A stretch of DNA of 38,307 bases from Verrucomicrobiota bacterium (GCA_003218515.1 QHNT01000274.1:1-38307); one strand, 5' to 3'; shown: positions 17,941 to 29,464, counted from the stretch's first letter. The notes: generated by a model not told the origin, from the letters alone. Numbers and translations are program-made.

Positions 17941-18714
17941 ATGAACAAAAGGACGAAAATCGCGTTATACGTTTTGCTGGCGCTAAGCGCCTGCCTGTTC
18001 ATCTGGCGTTTCCAGAGCAACTACGCGCGGTTGATGAAGGAAGGCGAAACAAAAACCGACACCGACCTGGTCAATATCAAGGTGCCGGATTACCAGAGAA
18101 TGGCTGCGCCCGCCAAAACCGATTATCACCTCGGCGGCTGGGGCGCGGGAATGGTGCTCTCGCTGGTCGGACTGGGGCTGATGGTGGCCCATGACATTTC
18201 GGGTTTGGTCGGCGGCCGCGCGCTCAAAGTCATTTACAACGACGAAGGCGAAGGCATGGCCAATCCCGACTACGAAAAGGCCGAGGAGAAATGGGCCAAC
18301 GGCAATTTCCTCGAAGCCATTCAACTCATGCGCGATTACCTGAAACAAAACCCGCGCGAACAACACGTCGCCTTGCGCATCGCCGAGATTTACGAAAAGG
18401 ACCTCCAGAATTTTCTCGCGGCCGCCCTGGAATATGAGGAAGTCCTGAAACAGAAACTGCCGCCGGAACGCTGGGGCTGGGCGGCCATTCATCTCTGCAA
18501 TCTTTACACCAGCAAACTGAATCAATCGGACAAAGCCATCGCCCTGCTCCAACGCATCGTCGCCGACTATGGCGCGACCGGTGCCGCGGAAAAGGCCCGC
18601 AAACGGTTGGCACAACTTGAAGACGAAGGCGTGGCATTGCCCTCCGCCGAACCGCCGCCCGCCCCGGCGGCGCCGGCTTCCAACCTTCCTCCAGGATTCG
18701 CGCCAAAGAAGTAA
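17941..18714 (+). CDS. Membrane-anchored TPR-repeat protein
   Basis: N-terminal TM segment IALYVLLALSACLFIW; TPR-like DYEKAEEKWANGNFLEAIQLMRDYLKQNPREQHVALRIAEIYEKDLQNFLAAALEYEEVL. Confidence 0.75.
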   Translation: MNKRTKIALYVLLALSACLFIWRFQSNYARLMKEGETKTDTDLVNIKVPDYQRMAAPAKTDYHLGGWGAGMVLSLVGLGLMVAHDISGLVGGRALKVIYNDEGEGMANPDYEKAEEKWANGNFLEAIQLMRDYLKQNPREQHVALRIAEIYEKDLQNFLAAALEYEEVLKQKLPPERWGWAAIHLCNLYTSKLNQSDKAIALLQRIVADYGATGAAEKARKRLAQLEDEGVALPSAEPPPAPAAPASNLPPGFAPKK

Positions 18715-18851
18715 GCCAAGGTGGATCGTATGCGGGGAAGCAATTGCAATCTTTTCGGGAATAAATTGCCTACAAAACCCTGCTTCAGGTGAAGCAAAGT
18801 TTTGTAGGGCGACGTTGAGGCCTTTCGTAGTGCTGGTCTTTCGAACCGAAA

Positions 18852-21800
18852 TCACTCGATCTTCACCCGATAAAACCTGGCCTTCGCCGCAGACAACGGC
18901 TCTAAGATATTGTACGGACCTAAAAAAGTTCCAACATGCGCCGGCAGGTCAAACCAGTCCCTCAGGTCCGCCGAAGCCTGGATCGTATATTGCGCGGAAT
19001 CCAGCCCATGGATCCGGAGATTCAGTTCGCCACCTGCCGTGCGGGTGAAGCTCAGGACCTGGCCGGTGCCGGCGGGAACATCGAATGAAACGGTGTGCAC
19101 CACCACACCGTCGGCCATGAAATGAAACTGATAACTGCCCGGCGGCAGCCCGCCCAGCGGCAAAACGTGTGAAGCGTTCGTGCTGACTCCGGCGCAGTTG
19201 GGGTCCGGCCGTTCGCTCAAGGTTTGGAAGAGTTCCTGCCCCTGGCGCGTGACCCCGCCGGTCGGCTCGACGATGACACAAGGATTGGTGACGGCCAACG
19301 TGTAGGGCAGATAGCTGATCCCGCCAACCGTCATGACGTTGCTCGACTGAATCTGTCCTTGCAGCGGCGTCACGAACACACCGTCGTTGAGCGCGACTAG
19401 AGAGATGTTCGTGCCATTCGTATTGACGTTGAACCGAAAGTCCGGAGTAAGGTTTTTAACTTCGACAGTGGCGAATCCGTTGCTCACGGCGCCGCCAACT
19501 TGCAGGAAATTGAACGTGTCACCCTGCTTCGGAGCGAAACCGTTCACGAACCGCAATTCGAGCGCGCCATCGAGTGTTGCCGCCTTCGAGACAATCAATT
19601 GACCGTAGTCGTTCGAATTCGTCCCGTAGATCGGGATGACCAGCCGCCCTTTGGCCGCCTGCTTATAGTTGCCGAGAATGGTCAGAGTGTTGGTTGAAGA
19701 ACTGCCACCTTCTTTGCCCAGTCCGGTCCGCCCTTCTGCTTTTCGCAGGCCGCCCGTGTGACCCGGCGCGTTTTGCGGCGAAAGCGGTGGCAGTGGCACC
19801 TCCTGAACCAAAGAATCCGGCTCGACATAACCCCCGTCACCCACCTCGACGTCGTTCCCAAGCAAATAACCGAAGCCTCGGACGACACCATTGAGTCCGA
19901 CAAAAACTCCGGCCTGCGCCTTGACAGTGCCGCCGAGCAGCGTGACGAAAGCTCCGGTGTTGCCATTACCGCCGACCTTCAAGCCGCCTGTATCCAATTC
20001 AGCATCCGCTCCCGCAATCTGAATCTCGCTCGGAGTCGTTCTTAACTCGCTGAAAACAAGGGTCAACCCCGGGGTCTCGACCAGGCCGCCACCCTCGATC
20101 ACCAGTGTGCCGGCAGAATGACCGCCAACGTTGAAAAATGACAAGGTTGGGTCTGCCAGATCTGAAACAGTGAGGGTTGATCGCGCGTCCCCTGCGGCGT
20201 TGCTTCCGCTGACCGTCACGGTCCCGATACCGCTCGTTTCACCGATGTCGGCCTGCCCCGCTTCGACGAGGCCACCGCCTTCAATCGTCAATTCGCCCAC
20301 TCCCGCGTCTCCGACATTCAGATAGCCCGTCGAGATTTCAGACGGCGCGGAGTTCGCGCCCACCCCGCTCACCTTCACCGACCCGGTCACCCCCGGCTGC
20401 CGTGCGATCCTGAGCGTAAGTGCATCGACCAACGCGCCGTCTTTCACCGCGAGTTGTCCAGTTCCCGCTCCGCCAACTTCCAGGGCGGCAACATGCCAGG
20501 CGGAAGGTCCCGCACCCGCCACCCCTTGAACGATGACCTTGTTTCCGAGTCCCGGTTGCTGGCCGATAAAAGCTCCATCACTGTTCACCTGCCCGCCACT
20601 TTCGATGGTCAACTCGCCGGTTCCACCCGCCCCGATCGCAATGTTGCCCGTGGTCCAGACCGAACCGCCGCCATTCACTGTGGCCTTTCCGTGTCCCGTG
20701 CCGTTTCCGATGCGCGCCTCGGCGCTATGCACCAGAGACCCAGTGCCAATTGAAAGCGTGCCGTCTCCGTCCCTGCTGACTTCGATGCGACCCTGGTTGG
20801 TCCATTGCGCCGCCGTCAGGGTCACGGCCGAAGACCGGGTGGTGCCAATCCAGGCGTGCGAGCTCTTCAAAATACTGTTGTCGAGCGTCAGGCTCGCATC
20901 GTTGAGTTCAACCGAGGGTGGGATATCTTCCAACGATGCCGCGGTAAACTCGCCGCCGCGAAAGATCACGTTCCCGCAACTCAGAAACAGACGGTCTGCC
21001 TTCTCAGTCCCCAGATTGACCAGGTTATTTGCGCACGACGCGAAGAGAGCCGTGTCGCTCACTCTATCGGTCTTCTCCGGCACCCGCGGCGGATCACCGT
21101 TGGCCGGTTTCCAATTGCTCGCGTCCCCAAAAGAGCCGTCGCTTCCAGCTACCCATTCAACGAATGTTCCACCCGAGGCTGGATCAGCGCGGACAATCAA
21201 AGAGGTGAAAGGTCCGCTCGCGCCTCCCACCGTAGCCAAGAATGCCACCTGGCTCTGGTTATTGAAACCTACTCGCCAAAAGATGGCATTTCTAACGGTT
21301 GCTCCAAAAAGCGAGTCTCCCGTGGCGATGACCTTGTCGTTGACCAGGTCCGGTCCGGTGAACAGGCCATACTGATCCACGTCGTTGGCGTCTTTGAATT
21401 TCGCCTCGAAGAGAATTGTTCCGTTGTCGTTGATCGAGAGAGACCCCACGCCCAGGTTGCCTGCCAAAAAACTGATGGCCGGTGTCACTCTCGTATCAAT
21501 GACCGTGCTCACCGAAGCGCCACGGATTTTGAGGAGACGTTGAAAGACGCCATTATTGTCCGAAATGGTCACGATACACGCTACGTCCCCATTATTATTT
21601 GCCGCAAACGCTTCGATGGAAGTTGCAACTACGTTGTCGGGATTCGAGAGGTCCGCGCCTTCGAATACGAGCAGCGTCGGGTCGCCGCCGTTAAGGCTTC
21701 CCTGCAGAAGACCAAACAGGCCGTCGGGTTCACGGGCAGGTTTCGAAACCCGCCCAAGAAAATGAGAGTGCCGCCGTCGGCAACCTGCAGATTTCCATCA

Positions 21801-22402
21801 CGACGATCGAGTATGCCGGTGCACTCGAGCTTGCCCCGTGTAACCGTGGCGGGGACGCTGTAGATCGTGCGCGACGAGCCATTCTGGGCGACATCAAGGC
21901 CGCCCCTACCTGCGTTGCCTTTGCTAACATAGGCGATTTGTCCGAGGCGATTCATCAAGATCGGAAAGGAGCTTCCCTGTTGTCCAACACCCAAACCTCC
22001 CAAAATGAGCTGCGGAGTGAAACCGTCCGAGCTGAAGATGCTGAGGCGGGGTGTCGCGTTCGTAGCGACTACAGCGTAGGCGACATGTGAACCGACATAC
22101 GATCCGAGCCCGGTAACGACAACCGGCGGTTGATTCAGCGCAATGGCAGTATAGTCACTCAACTCATTCTCGCCGCCGCGCCCAACGAACACGCCATGAC
22201 CTCCGTCGCTGGCAGTCGCGATGAACGCAACCGCGCCTTCATCATTCAGAGACGGTCTTGTTAAAAGCGGAGACGAAAAGATGTTCGTGTCGGCAATTTT
22301 GGTGAAGGTGTAGGTGGTCTGAGCAGGAGCCGTTGGCGACAAGCTGATCGAGCCTAGAAAAACCACCGTCGCCGAAAGAAGCCTTCGGTTTGAGTTTCGC
22401 AT
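18852..22402 (-). CDS. Secreted repeat protein with T5SS/PEP-CTERM-associated repeats; frameshifted near 21715-21755
   Basis: N-part 21629-22402 (MRNSNRRLLSATVVFLGSISLSPTAPAQTTYTFTKIADTN...LNDEGAVAFIATASDGGHGVFVG) continues in another frame as DGLFGLLQGSLNGGDPTLLVFEGADLSNPDNVVATSIEAFAANNNGDVACIV into the 906-aa ORF, whose middle has repeats such as GGTGELTIESGGQVNSDGAFIGQQPGLGNKVIVQGV. Confidence 0.75.
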
Positions 22403-22634
22403 ATAACCTTTGAACGATCGCGAGACTTGCGCTCGTTTTCGGTTGTCTTTTATCGGGAACTATCATCATGGGAGCACAAAGAGGCATCGGACACAAGCCA
22501 AATAGGAGCGCACCCAATGTTGCCACTCACTACCGAATGCTTGCCTGATTTGTCTCCCTGCACTACCTTCCGCGCTTTGATGTCCGTGCGACCCCTGCAA
22601 CAGGCCACTGACAACAAACCACGGACCATCGAGC

Positions 22635-23873
22635 ATGGCTTACCTGAACGATCATTATCTGAAACTGAAAGCGGGCTACCTGTTCCCGGAAATCGCCCGA
22701 CGCGTTAAAGTCTTTTGCGACCAAAACCCCGGGGCCGCCAAACGCCTGATTCGCTGCGGCATCGGCGATGTGACCGAACCGTTGCCGCCGGCGGTCATCA
22801 CCGCCCTGCACAAGGCCGTGGACGAAATGAGCAACCGGGAAACCTTCCACGGTTACGGCCCCGAACAAGGCTACGACTTTTTGCGGCGCGCGATTGCCCA
22901 AAACGATTATCGCGACCGCGGGTTGGACATTGCCGACGACGAAATTTTTGTGTCCGACGGCTCGAAATGCGATTGCGCAAACATTCTCGACATTCTCGGC
23001 CACCAAAACAAAATCGCCCTGCAGGACCCGGTCTATCCGGTCTATGTGGATACCAACGTCATGGCCGGCCACACGGGTCCGGCGGACGAATCGGGGTCTT
23101 ACAAGGAACTGGTTTATTTGCCGTGCACCCCGGCCAACGATTTCGTGCCGGAAATTCCGAAGGACAAAGTGGACCTCGTCTACCTTTGTTATCCAAACAA
23201 TCCAACCGGCGCCGTTGCCAGGCGCGAACAACTCGCCGCCTGGGTCGATTACGCGTTGAAGAACAAAACGATCCTCCTCTACGACGCCGCTTACGAGGCG
23301 TACATCTCCGACCCGCAAGTTCCGCATTCGATCTACGAAATCCCAGGCGCGCGCGAGTGCGCGATTGAATTCCGCAGCTTTTCGAAGAACGGCGGGTTCA
23401 CCGGCACGCGTTGCGCCTTCACCGTGGTGCCGAAAACCTTGCTGGCCTCCACCAGCGACGGCCGGTTCACGAGCCTCCATCCGCTGTGGCTGCGGCGCTC
23501 GACAACCAAGTTCAATGCGGTGAGCTACATCGTCCAACGCGCCGCCGAAGCGCTTTACACACCCGAAGGCGAGGCGCAGGTCAAGGCGCTGATCGAGCAT
23601 TATCTGGGCAACGCCAGAGTGCTGCGCGAAGGCGCGCAAGCCGCGAGCCTGAGTACCTTCGGGGGCGTCAACGCGCCTTATCTCTGGGTGCAGGCGCCGA
23701 ATAGTGTCACAAGCTGGCAGGCGTTCGACAGGATTTTGCGCGAAGCGAACGTGGTCATCACTCCGGGGAGCGGTTTCGGCTCGAAGGGCGAAGGTTTCTT
23801 CCGCATCTCCGCCTTCAACAGCCGGGCGAACGCGGAGGAGGTCGCGCGCCGTTTGCAGGCTTTGAAGTGGTAG
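22635..23873 (+). CDS. dapL: LL-diaminopimelate aminotransferase
   Basis: [108 protein letters not shown]. Full length. Confidence 0.95.
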   Translation: MAYLNDHYLKLKAGYLFPEIARRVKVFCDQNPGAAKRLIRCGIGDVTEPLPPAVITALHKAVDEMSNRETFHGYGPEQGYDFLRRAIAQNDYRDRGLDIADDEIFVSDGSKCDCANILDILGHQNKIALQDPVYPVYVDTNVMAGHTGPADESGSYKELVYLPCTPANDFVPEIPKDKVDLVYLCYPNNPTGAVARREQLAAWVDYALKNKTILLYDAAYEAYISDPQVPHSIYEIPGARECAIEFRSFSKNGGFTGTRCAFTVVPKTLLASTSDGRFTSLHPLWLRRSTTKFNAVSYIVQRAAEALYTPEGEAQVKALIEHYLGNARVLREGAQAASLSTFGGVNAPYLWVQAPNSVTSWQAFDRILREANVVITPGSGFGSKGEGFFRISAFNSRANAEEVARRLQALKW

Positions 23874-23887
23874 AACTGGTTCATGAG

Positions 23888-23958
23888 GTCGGGCGAGACT
23901 CCGTCGAGCCCTAACTTCTATCCATTGGAGGTCAGGGCTCGACGGAGTCTCGCCCCAC
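23888..23958. repeat. 71-bp palindromic element, homologous to 10588-10658
   Basis: gtcgggcgagactccgtcgagccct / agggctcgacggagtctcgccccac arms, spacer aacttctatccattggaggtc. By hand, 64/71 identical to the other copy. Confidence 0.92.
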
Positions 23959-23983
23959 CTGGTTCATGGACCATGAACCCTGG

Positions 23984-24059
23984 CGTAGCGGCGTCTCGGC
24001 AGAGCGCCGCTGGCTGGTTGTTCCCAGGAATTGCGGCGCTCTGCCGAGACGCCGCTACG
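23984..24059. repeat. Perfect 27-bp inverted repeat overlapping a gene end
   Basis: cgtagcggcgtctcggcagagcgccgc (23984-24010) and gcggcgctctgccgagacgccgctacg (24033-24059). Confidence 0.92.
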
Positions 24060-27000
24060 GCTGCCAGGGAGTAACCACGCGATAATATCGCGCGTTGGAG
24101 TTGGTGGCCGACGGCACAGCCACGTCCATCATCCCGGAGACCAGCGGCGGCGGAACATTTGTCAGTTTCAGCCAGCTCCCGGCCGCGAGCGAGTTCCGGT
24201 ATTGGACGGTGTAGGTCCGGTCGGCGACCGCATTGAATCGGATGGAAATCGCTTGCGGCGTGCCGCTGCCTGTTGTGGTTGACTCAATCTTCAGGCAGCT
24301 TTGCCCGTCGCGCGGGTCGGTGCCGGCCAGATACTCCTGAAGGTTGGTTTCACCGTCTCCATCGGGATCCGCCGCGTCCCCGCTGATCGCCGGGTTGGCC
24401 AGCTCGTCCGCCGTGAAGTATCGCGTCTTCCACGATTCCACATTTTCCCATTTCTCACGGCCCGGCGTGCCCGGGCCGTAACTGGCGCGCCAGTTGATCG
24501 GGTCGTTGCCGTAAGCCGCGGCGTCCAACCGTTCCAAGGACGGTCCGACTCCGTCCGCATTCGTCGGCCACGGCTCTTTGTCATTGTACCGCACCACGTC
24601 CGCGTCAACGTAGGGAACAAAGATCGCCCCTGAGTTCGTATCGACATCCGGTGTGTCGGGCCGCTGCAACGCCAGTGTCTCGCCATTGTTCTGCAACACG
24701 CCCGGATACAACGCGAAGACGGGCACATTCGTGGGGACGTTGTATCTCAAACGGAACACTCCCGGATCGCTGGCGACCAACAGCAGCAGACCATTCGCCG
24801 GTATCTCGACGTTCGGCGGGAAAGTGAACCCGGCGCCATTGAGTTTCCACGTGACGACGATCGGCCCAACCCGCGGCCCCGCGTTCGGGCCGCCCAACGA
24901 GTTGGAAACTTGCGCGGGATATTGCGCCTCCCCAGTGCTGATGACGTAGCGCCCGAAACTTGCGCCGTTTTGGGCCGCGCCGAAGTTGAAGCCATCGCTG
25001 TACCCGGTCAGATTTCCGCTCGCGTCGGCGGAAAAGAGATAAACTTCCTCGCCATGCGAATCGAGCCGGAAGCTGTTCGACGAAGTCGGGTTGGCGTTCC
25101 AGTCATTCTCGGTGAAGACAAGGTAGCCCTGGGCCTGGAGGATCGTCTTCGGCGGAATGCGGAATTTCTGCGGCGCGGCGCGCTGGTCAGTCAGATACCA
25201 GTTGCCGATATCGACGGCGACCGATGTGGGATTGAAGAGTTCGATCGAGTCCTGTTGCGGCGGGTCGGTGTGGGTGAGCGCCTCGTTGAGGAGGACCCGC
25301 GGGATGTTGGACGGCGGATCGTCGGCGCCCGGCGAACCACCTGCCAACGCGCTCGCGCGCCAGTTCGTTCGCTTGTCCCATGCGCTCGGCGGCGCCTGTT
25401 CATCCGCCACGACCAGCGAGAAGCCAAATCCGTCGGTGGCCGGACACCAGGTGTCGTTGTAATCAAAATCCAAAATCGGCTCGCCGCTCGCCCCTTCCAG
25501 CGTCAGTCGTTCGCCTGCATTATCGAGGTTGCCGGAATATTCTCCGGCGATGTTCGGCACTGCGCTATAGCGCGCTGTGAACGCCGCCAGATTTTTGACG
25601 ATGACGACAAGTTGCCCCGAATCGAGACTGGTCACGGCGCTGTTGGCAAAGGAGAATTCGACGCCGTTGGTGAAATGAATACCGCTGAGGTCCAGCGTCG
25701 TTGTTCCGACATTCTTCAATTCAATAAACTCGAAATCCTCCGCCGTGTAAGGACTGCCCGCCGGCGGGCTCTGCGGGTGATACATGATTTCAGTGATGAC
25801 CAAGGGCGGCGTGCTGACCACGAACGTGCTCACCGCGGGCGGACTCCAGGCGGCGCCATTTCGCGCACGAGCAAAAACTCGGGCATTAGCCGACAGGGTG
25901 ATGGACGAACTGTAAATCGAAGCTCGCGGACTGATCCCCCCGCCGGGCAATCGCGGGTCGGTGCCGTCCAGGGTGCAATAAATGACGCCTTTGGGCGCGG
26001 TCATACTCAACGCGAAACCGGCTGTGATGGGGCCGCCCGCGCCGCTGAACACCGGAGCGGGAGTGTAATTGGTGTCAATCCACGCGAGCCGACTGGCGAT
26101 CCACTGCTTCATCCAATTGATTTCGTCCTGATACGTCTTGCCGATATACCAGTTGGGCCAGACATAGGTGCCCAGGATACGCCACTTCTGATAGTTTCGG
26201 ACCTGCGCCTCGTTCAAATACGACGCCAGTTGGTCCACACGCGCGAGGAGGTTTGACGTGGCAAAGACATCCTTGCGCAGTTCGCCCCAACGATCGATGT
26301 ATCGCTGATTGAAGTCCGGGTCCTGGAACAGACGACGGAACCAGGGATAATCTTGATCCGCTGTCTGCGTCCAATACCAGCCGCTGGTCAGCCAGCCGTT
26401 CAGGTAATTCGCGTTGCCAAAGGTCAGGTTCCAGTCCCAGATCGGATCCATTTTGAGTTTGCCGAGCCGATCCTTGTGCAGGTAATTGCTCAAGCGGTAG
26501 CCATCGATGTTCTTCGACATTTCGACGATCCATTGCTGGTCGATGAATGAATCGATATCGATGAATTGGGCGTAACCGTTGAGCGGGTCGCGGAAGTCCG
26601 CGCCATACAGCGCCGTCTCGAACTGGCTGAACCAAGCGGAAAGCCACACCGCCTGCGCCGGAGTGATGTCCTGTTCCTTGGGATCCACGTAGGCCAGAAC
26701 TCCCGCGTGCGGTGTCGAAAACCCGGAATCACCAGGGTCAAGTCGGTCCTTTTTGATGATATACCCGCCCGTGACTTCCGGTTCGTTATTGTCCGCGGGC
26801 GACAGGGCCGCGACGTCCACGCGGTCCTTGCCGCGTTTGATTTTTTCCTCGAACACATACACGCCCGCATAATCGCCCATCGTCAGTTTGCCCCGCGAAC
26901 TGTCCACGAACACTTCCACGAATTTGGTACGCACCGAGTAGTGACCCATTTTGCCGTGGAGTTCATAACCCAAAAAGTCGCGCATCAGCGTTTTGTCGGT

Positions 27001-28077
27001 GTACGGCGCGTACAGAACCCAATCGTTGTCCTTGGGAAACCCGAACACGGGCGCGTTCAAACCCTCCCCGGCTTCGTCCTGCGTTTCAAACGCGTAGGAA
27101 TGTTTGGGAAATTGAAGGGAACTCGAACCGCGCAAGGCGATGCCGGACCAACCGTCGTAGTCCGGCGCACCGGTCAATGAAGCGCGTCCGCCGAGCGTGT
27201 CGATGAACCGCGCATGGGCGCGAACTTTTACGCCGTCCGGGATGCCTCGGCCGAACGTGTTGATAATGATGAGCGGCAAATTGGAGCTGAAATTGACCAC
27301 GTCGCTGCCGAGCAGCGTGTAGTTCTGCGAAACTGTGGCGCCGGGTTGCAGGCCGGGATCAAAAACCTTCGCCCGCACGATTGTCGAGACGGTCATGACA
27401 ATCGACGTTGAATAAATGGCGCTGGCTTCAGTCGGCTGGCTGCCGTCCAGCGTGTAATAAATCACAGCCGTCGACGAACCGACGGAAAGCGTCAGGGACA
27501 GAGAATTGTTCGTGTAAACGCCGCCGGGAATGGAGAACAGCGAGTTTTCAGCAAACCCCGCGCTGCTTACGTCATTGGCCCAACCTGGAGTCGGATTGCT
27601 GAAAAAGAGCTGCGCGCCGGACTGCAAATCCAGCCCGTAGGAGACGTCGGCGCGCTGACGTGGAAATTGCGGAGCATATTGTGAAGTGACGGTCAGGCCG
27701 TCCGGCATCACCAACCCCAAATAATCGCCACTGCCATTCAGTTTGAAATTGGCGTGGAGTTCGGCCCCGGAAACGGCGCGGTCCTTGCCGGAGGCGAACA
27801 CTATCAGGTAACTGTCCGGAAAGAGGTCCGTCGCAGGAAAACGCCATTTGCTGAGATTCGCGGAACTGTCCGTCAGGCACCAGCCGTCGAGGTTCACGGT
27901 GTCGGCGCCGGAATTGTAAATTTCGATCCAATCCGAGTATTGCCCGTCCTGGTCCGTCAACATCGTGTCGTTGATGGCCATGAACTCAGTGATGAGCACG
28001 TCCGCGTTGCTTCGGACTGTAACCGCCGCCAACAACACCCACGCCATCCACCAGGCACGAACAATCATGCGTCGCAT
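24055..28077 (-). CDS. Secreted CotH kinase-family protein with lamin-tail and chitobiase-C-terminal-like domains
   Basis: VLITEFMAINDTMLTDQDGQYSDWIEIYNSGADTVNLDGWCLTD (LTD); YYTLDGSQPTEASAIYSTSIVMTVSTIVRAKVF (CHB_HEX_C-like); GIALRGSSSLQFPKHSYAFETQDEAGEG...DNDWVLYAPYTDKTLMRDFLGYEL...GVYVFEEKIKRGKDRV (CotH); further LTD modules. Confidence 0.9.
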   Translation of the reverse strand: MRRMIVRAWWMAWVLLAAVTVRSNADVLITEFMAINDTMLTDQDGQYSDWIEIYNSGADTVNLDGWCLTDSSANLSKWRFPATDLFPDSYLIVFASGKDRAVSGAELHANFKLNGSGDYLGLVMPDGLTVTSQYAPQFPRQRADVSYGLDLQSGAQLFFSNPTPGWANDVSSAGFAENSLFSIPGGVYTNNSLSLTLSVGSSTAVIYYTLDGSQPTEASAIYSTSIVMTVSTIVRAKVFDPGLQPGATVSQNYTLLGSDVVNFSSNLPLIIINTFGRGIPDGVKVRAHARFIDTLGGRASLTGAPDYDGWSGIALRGSSSLQFPKHSYAFETQDEAGEGLNAPVFGFPKDNDWVLYAPYTDKTLMRDFLGYELHGKMGHYSVRTKFVEVFVDSSRGKLTMGDYAGVYVFEEKIKRGKDRVDVAALSPADNNEPEVTGGYIIKKDRLDPGDSGFSTPHAGVLAYVDPKEQDITPAQAVWLSAWFSQFETALYGADFRDPLNGYAQFIDIDSFIDQQWIVEMSKNIDGYRLSNYLHKDRLGKLKMDPIWDWNLTFGNANYLNGWLTSGWYWTQTADQDYPWFRRLFQDPDFNQRYIDRWGELRKDVFATSNLLARVDQLASYLNEAQVRNYQKWRILGTYVWPNWYIGKTYQDEINWMKQWIASRLAWIDTNYTPAPVFSGAGGPITAGFALSMTAPKGVIYCTLDGTDPRLPGGGISPRASIYSSSITLSANARVFARARNGAAWSPPAVSTFVVSTPPLVITEIMYHPQSPPAGSPYTAEDFEFIELKNVGTTTLDLSGIHFTNGVEFSFANSAVTSLDSGQLVVIVKNLAAFTARYSAVPNIAGEYSGNLDNAGERLTLEGASGEPILDFDYNDTWCPATDGFGFSLVVADEQAPPSAWDKRTNWRASALAGGSPGADDPPSNIPRVLLNEALTHTDPPQQDSIELFNPTSVAVDIGNWYLTDQRAAPQKFRIPPKTILQAQGYLVFTENDWNANPTSSNSFRLDSHGEEVYLFSADASGNLTGYSDGFNFGAAQNGASFGRYVISTGEAQYPAQVSNSLGGPNAGPRVGPIVVTWKLNGAGFTFPPNVEIPANGLLLLVASDPGVFRLRYNVPTNVPVFALYPGVLQNNGETLALQRPDTPDVDTNSGAIFVPYVDADVVRYNDKEPWPTNADGVGPSLERLDAAAYGNDPINWRASYGPGTPGREKWENVESWKTRYFTADELANPAISGDAADPDGDGETNLQEYLAGTDPRDGQSCLKIESTTTGSGTPQAISIRFNAVADRTYTVQYRNSLAAGSWLKLTNVPPPLVSGMMDVAVPSATNSNARYYRVVTPWQP

Positions 28078-28156
28078 TGAGGAATGAATGCCAGCAACTT
28101 ACAGACCGGCTCCCCCCTCCGCAAGTTCGCGAAAATGACGGGAAACGCTCGCAAAT

Positions 28157-29464
28157 TCACTTGATTTTGCCGAGCATCTGGTAAATCCAAATCAAAGCAG
28201 TGTCCGCGACCCGCTCTCCGGCTCCAACTTCCGCCGGCGCGACCGCGTGGTCGGCTCCGTAACCTCCTTCCGAAACGGCTTCAATGGTCGGGAAATATTG
28301 ATGATAGCCGTTGCAGTAACCGAAGAAAAACAGCTGCTTTACCCGCGCCCGTTCCTTCAAGCGGATCGCGTGGTTGCAGAAGAATTCGCCCGACACACCC
28401 ACGAGGGCGATGTCGCCATTGAGCAAAGCCACGGTCAACCTCGGACGAACACCGTCGGCATATTCGTCCACGTAGTTGGCTACCAGTTCCGGAAAAAACG
28501 CGACTGAGTACGCGCCGCGAGTCAGTGGGTCCGACAAATCGGTCCGGGACGCAAACCTGAACCGTTCCTCGCGCACGGCCAGCGATGGACGGACGACTTC
28601 ACGAGTGGTCAGCGATGAAGTCAGTTTGACGGCCGCGCGGCCAAGCGCCCGGCCAAATGCCGCGTATCCGTTGTTTGTCCCTTCGTTCACGGACATATCG
28701 CCTGACGCGCCCTGCATAAAAATCGCCGCGGCTCCCATCTCCTGTTCGACCGCCGCCTTCATCGCCCCGACATAATCGGCGGAAAACTTCAGAGTGCTCG
28801 CGGGAATCATCGTCGGATGCGCGGCGAAGTTTATCAGCACAGCGATCGGTTTGCCGGACAAATCGTCAAACCGCATCAGGGCCAATTCATGGTCGATTGG
28901 CTTTGGTTCGATTTTTGTGTGACGATTGCGGTTGAAGCCGTCCAGCCTGACCGAACCGGTCGCTACTTTCGCGGGAGTCAATTTGGAGTTCGCTTCAACA
29001 ATGGCGGCCACAACCTTCTCCTCCATTTCCTTGTAGTAGCGCAACGCGGCATCGAATTTCCCTTTGCCTTCGCCTTCCTCGTCGGAAAGTTCCAGCACCG
29101 GCCCGTGGTGCGTGTGCGAGCCGGCGATGAAGGAGTGTTCTATACCGGCCGCGGATTTGATCCGCTGTCGAATGGTTTGCAACGAATTCTCGGACGGCGA
29201 CCGTCCCAGGTCCAGTCCCACAATCGCGAGTTTGTTGGTTCCCCCTTCAAGGACCAACGCACTGGCATAGAGCGGATCGAGCGCGCCGGTGGAAAGGGCG
29301 TCGTGCCGCGCGCCGTAGCCCCACATCGGCACCGCCTCCTTCGGGGTGATGTCGCGTTTGGCGGTTCCAACTTTGAACGCCGGGCTGGACGACTCGGCCC
29401 GGACGAAAGTCGAGACGGCGAGGAAGACTGCCGCACACACTCCGCGGCGAAACGAGGAATTCAT
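28157..29464 (-). CDS. Secreted neutral/alkaline ceramidase N-terminal-domain-like protein
   Basis: FKVGTAKRDITPKEAVPMWGYGARHD...DPLYASALVLEGGTNKLAIVGLDLGR...FIAGSHTHHGPVLEL...INFAAHPTMIP...GASGDMS. Confidence 0.85.
   Translation of the reverse strand: MNSSFRRGVCAAVFLAVSTFVRAESSSPAFKVGTAKRDITPKEAVPMWGYGARHDALSTGALDPLYASALVLEGGTNKLAIVGLDLGRSPSENSLQTIRQRIKSAAGIEHSFIAGSHTHHGPVLELSDEEGEGKGKFDAALRYYKEMEEKVVAAIVEANSKLTPAKVATGSVRLDGFNRNRHTKIEPKPIDHELALMRFDDLSGKPIAVLINFAAHPTMIPASTLKFSADYVGAMKAAVEQEMGAAAIFMQGASGDMSVNEGTNNGYAAFGRALGRAAVKLTSSLTTREVVRPSLAVREERFRFASRTDLSDPLTRGAYSVAFFPELVANYVDEYADGVRPRLTVALLNGDIALVGVSGEFFCNHAIRLKERARVKQLFFFGYCNGYHQYFPTIEAVSEGGYGADHAVAPAEVGAGERVADTALIWIYQMLGKIK

Noticed and set aside
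22563-23639. 358-aa minus-strand ORF
   Set aside because: Antisense of dapL with no recognisable domain.
24910-26256. 448-aa plus-strand ORF
   Set aside because: Antisense shadow of the CotH/LTD protein; composition is typical of high-GC shadow frames.
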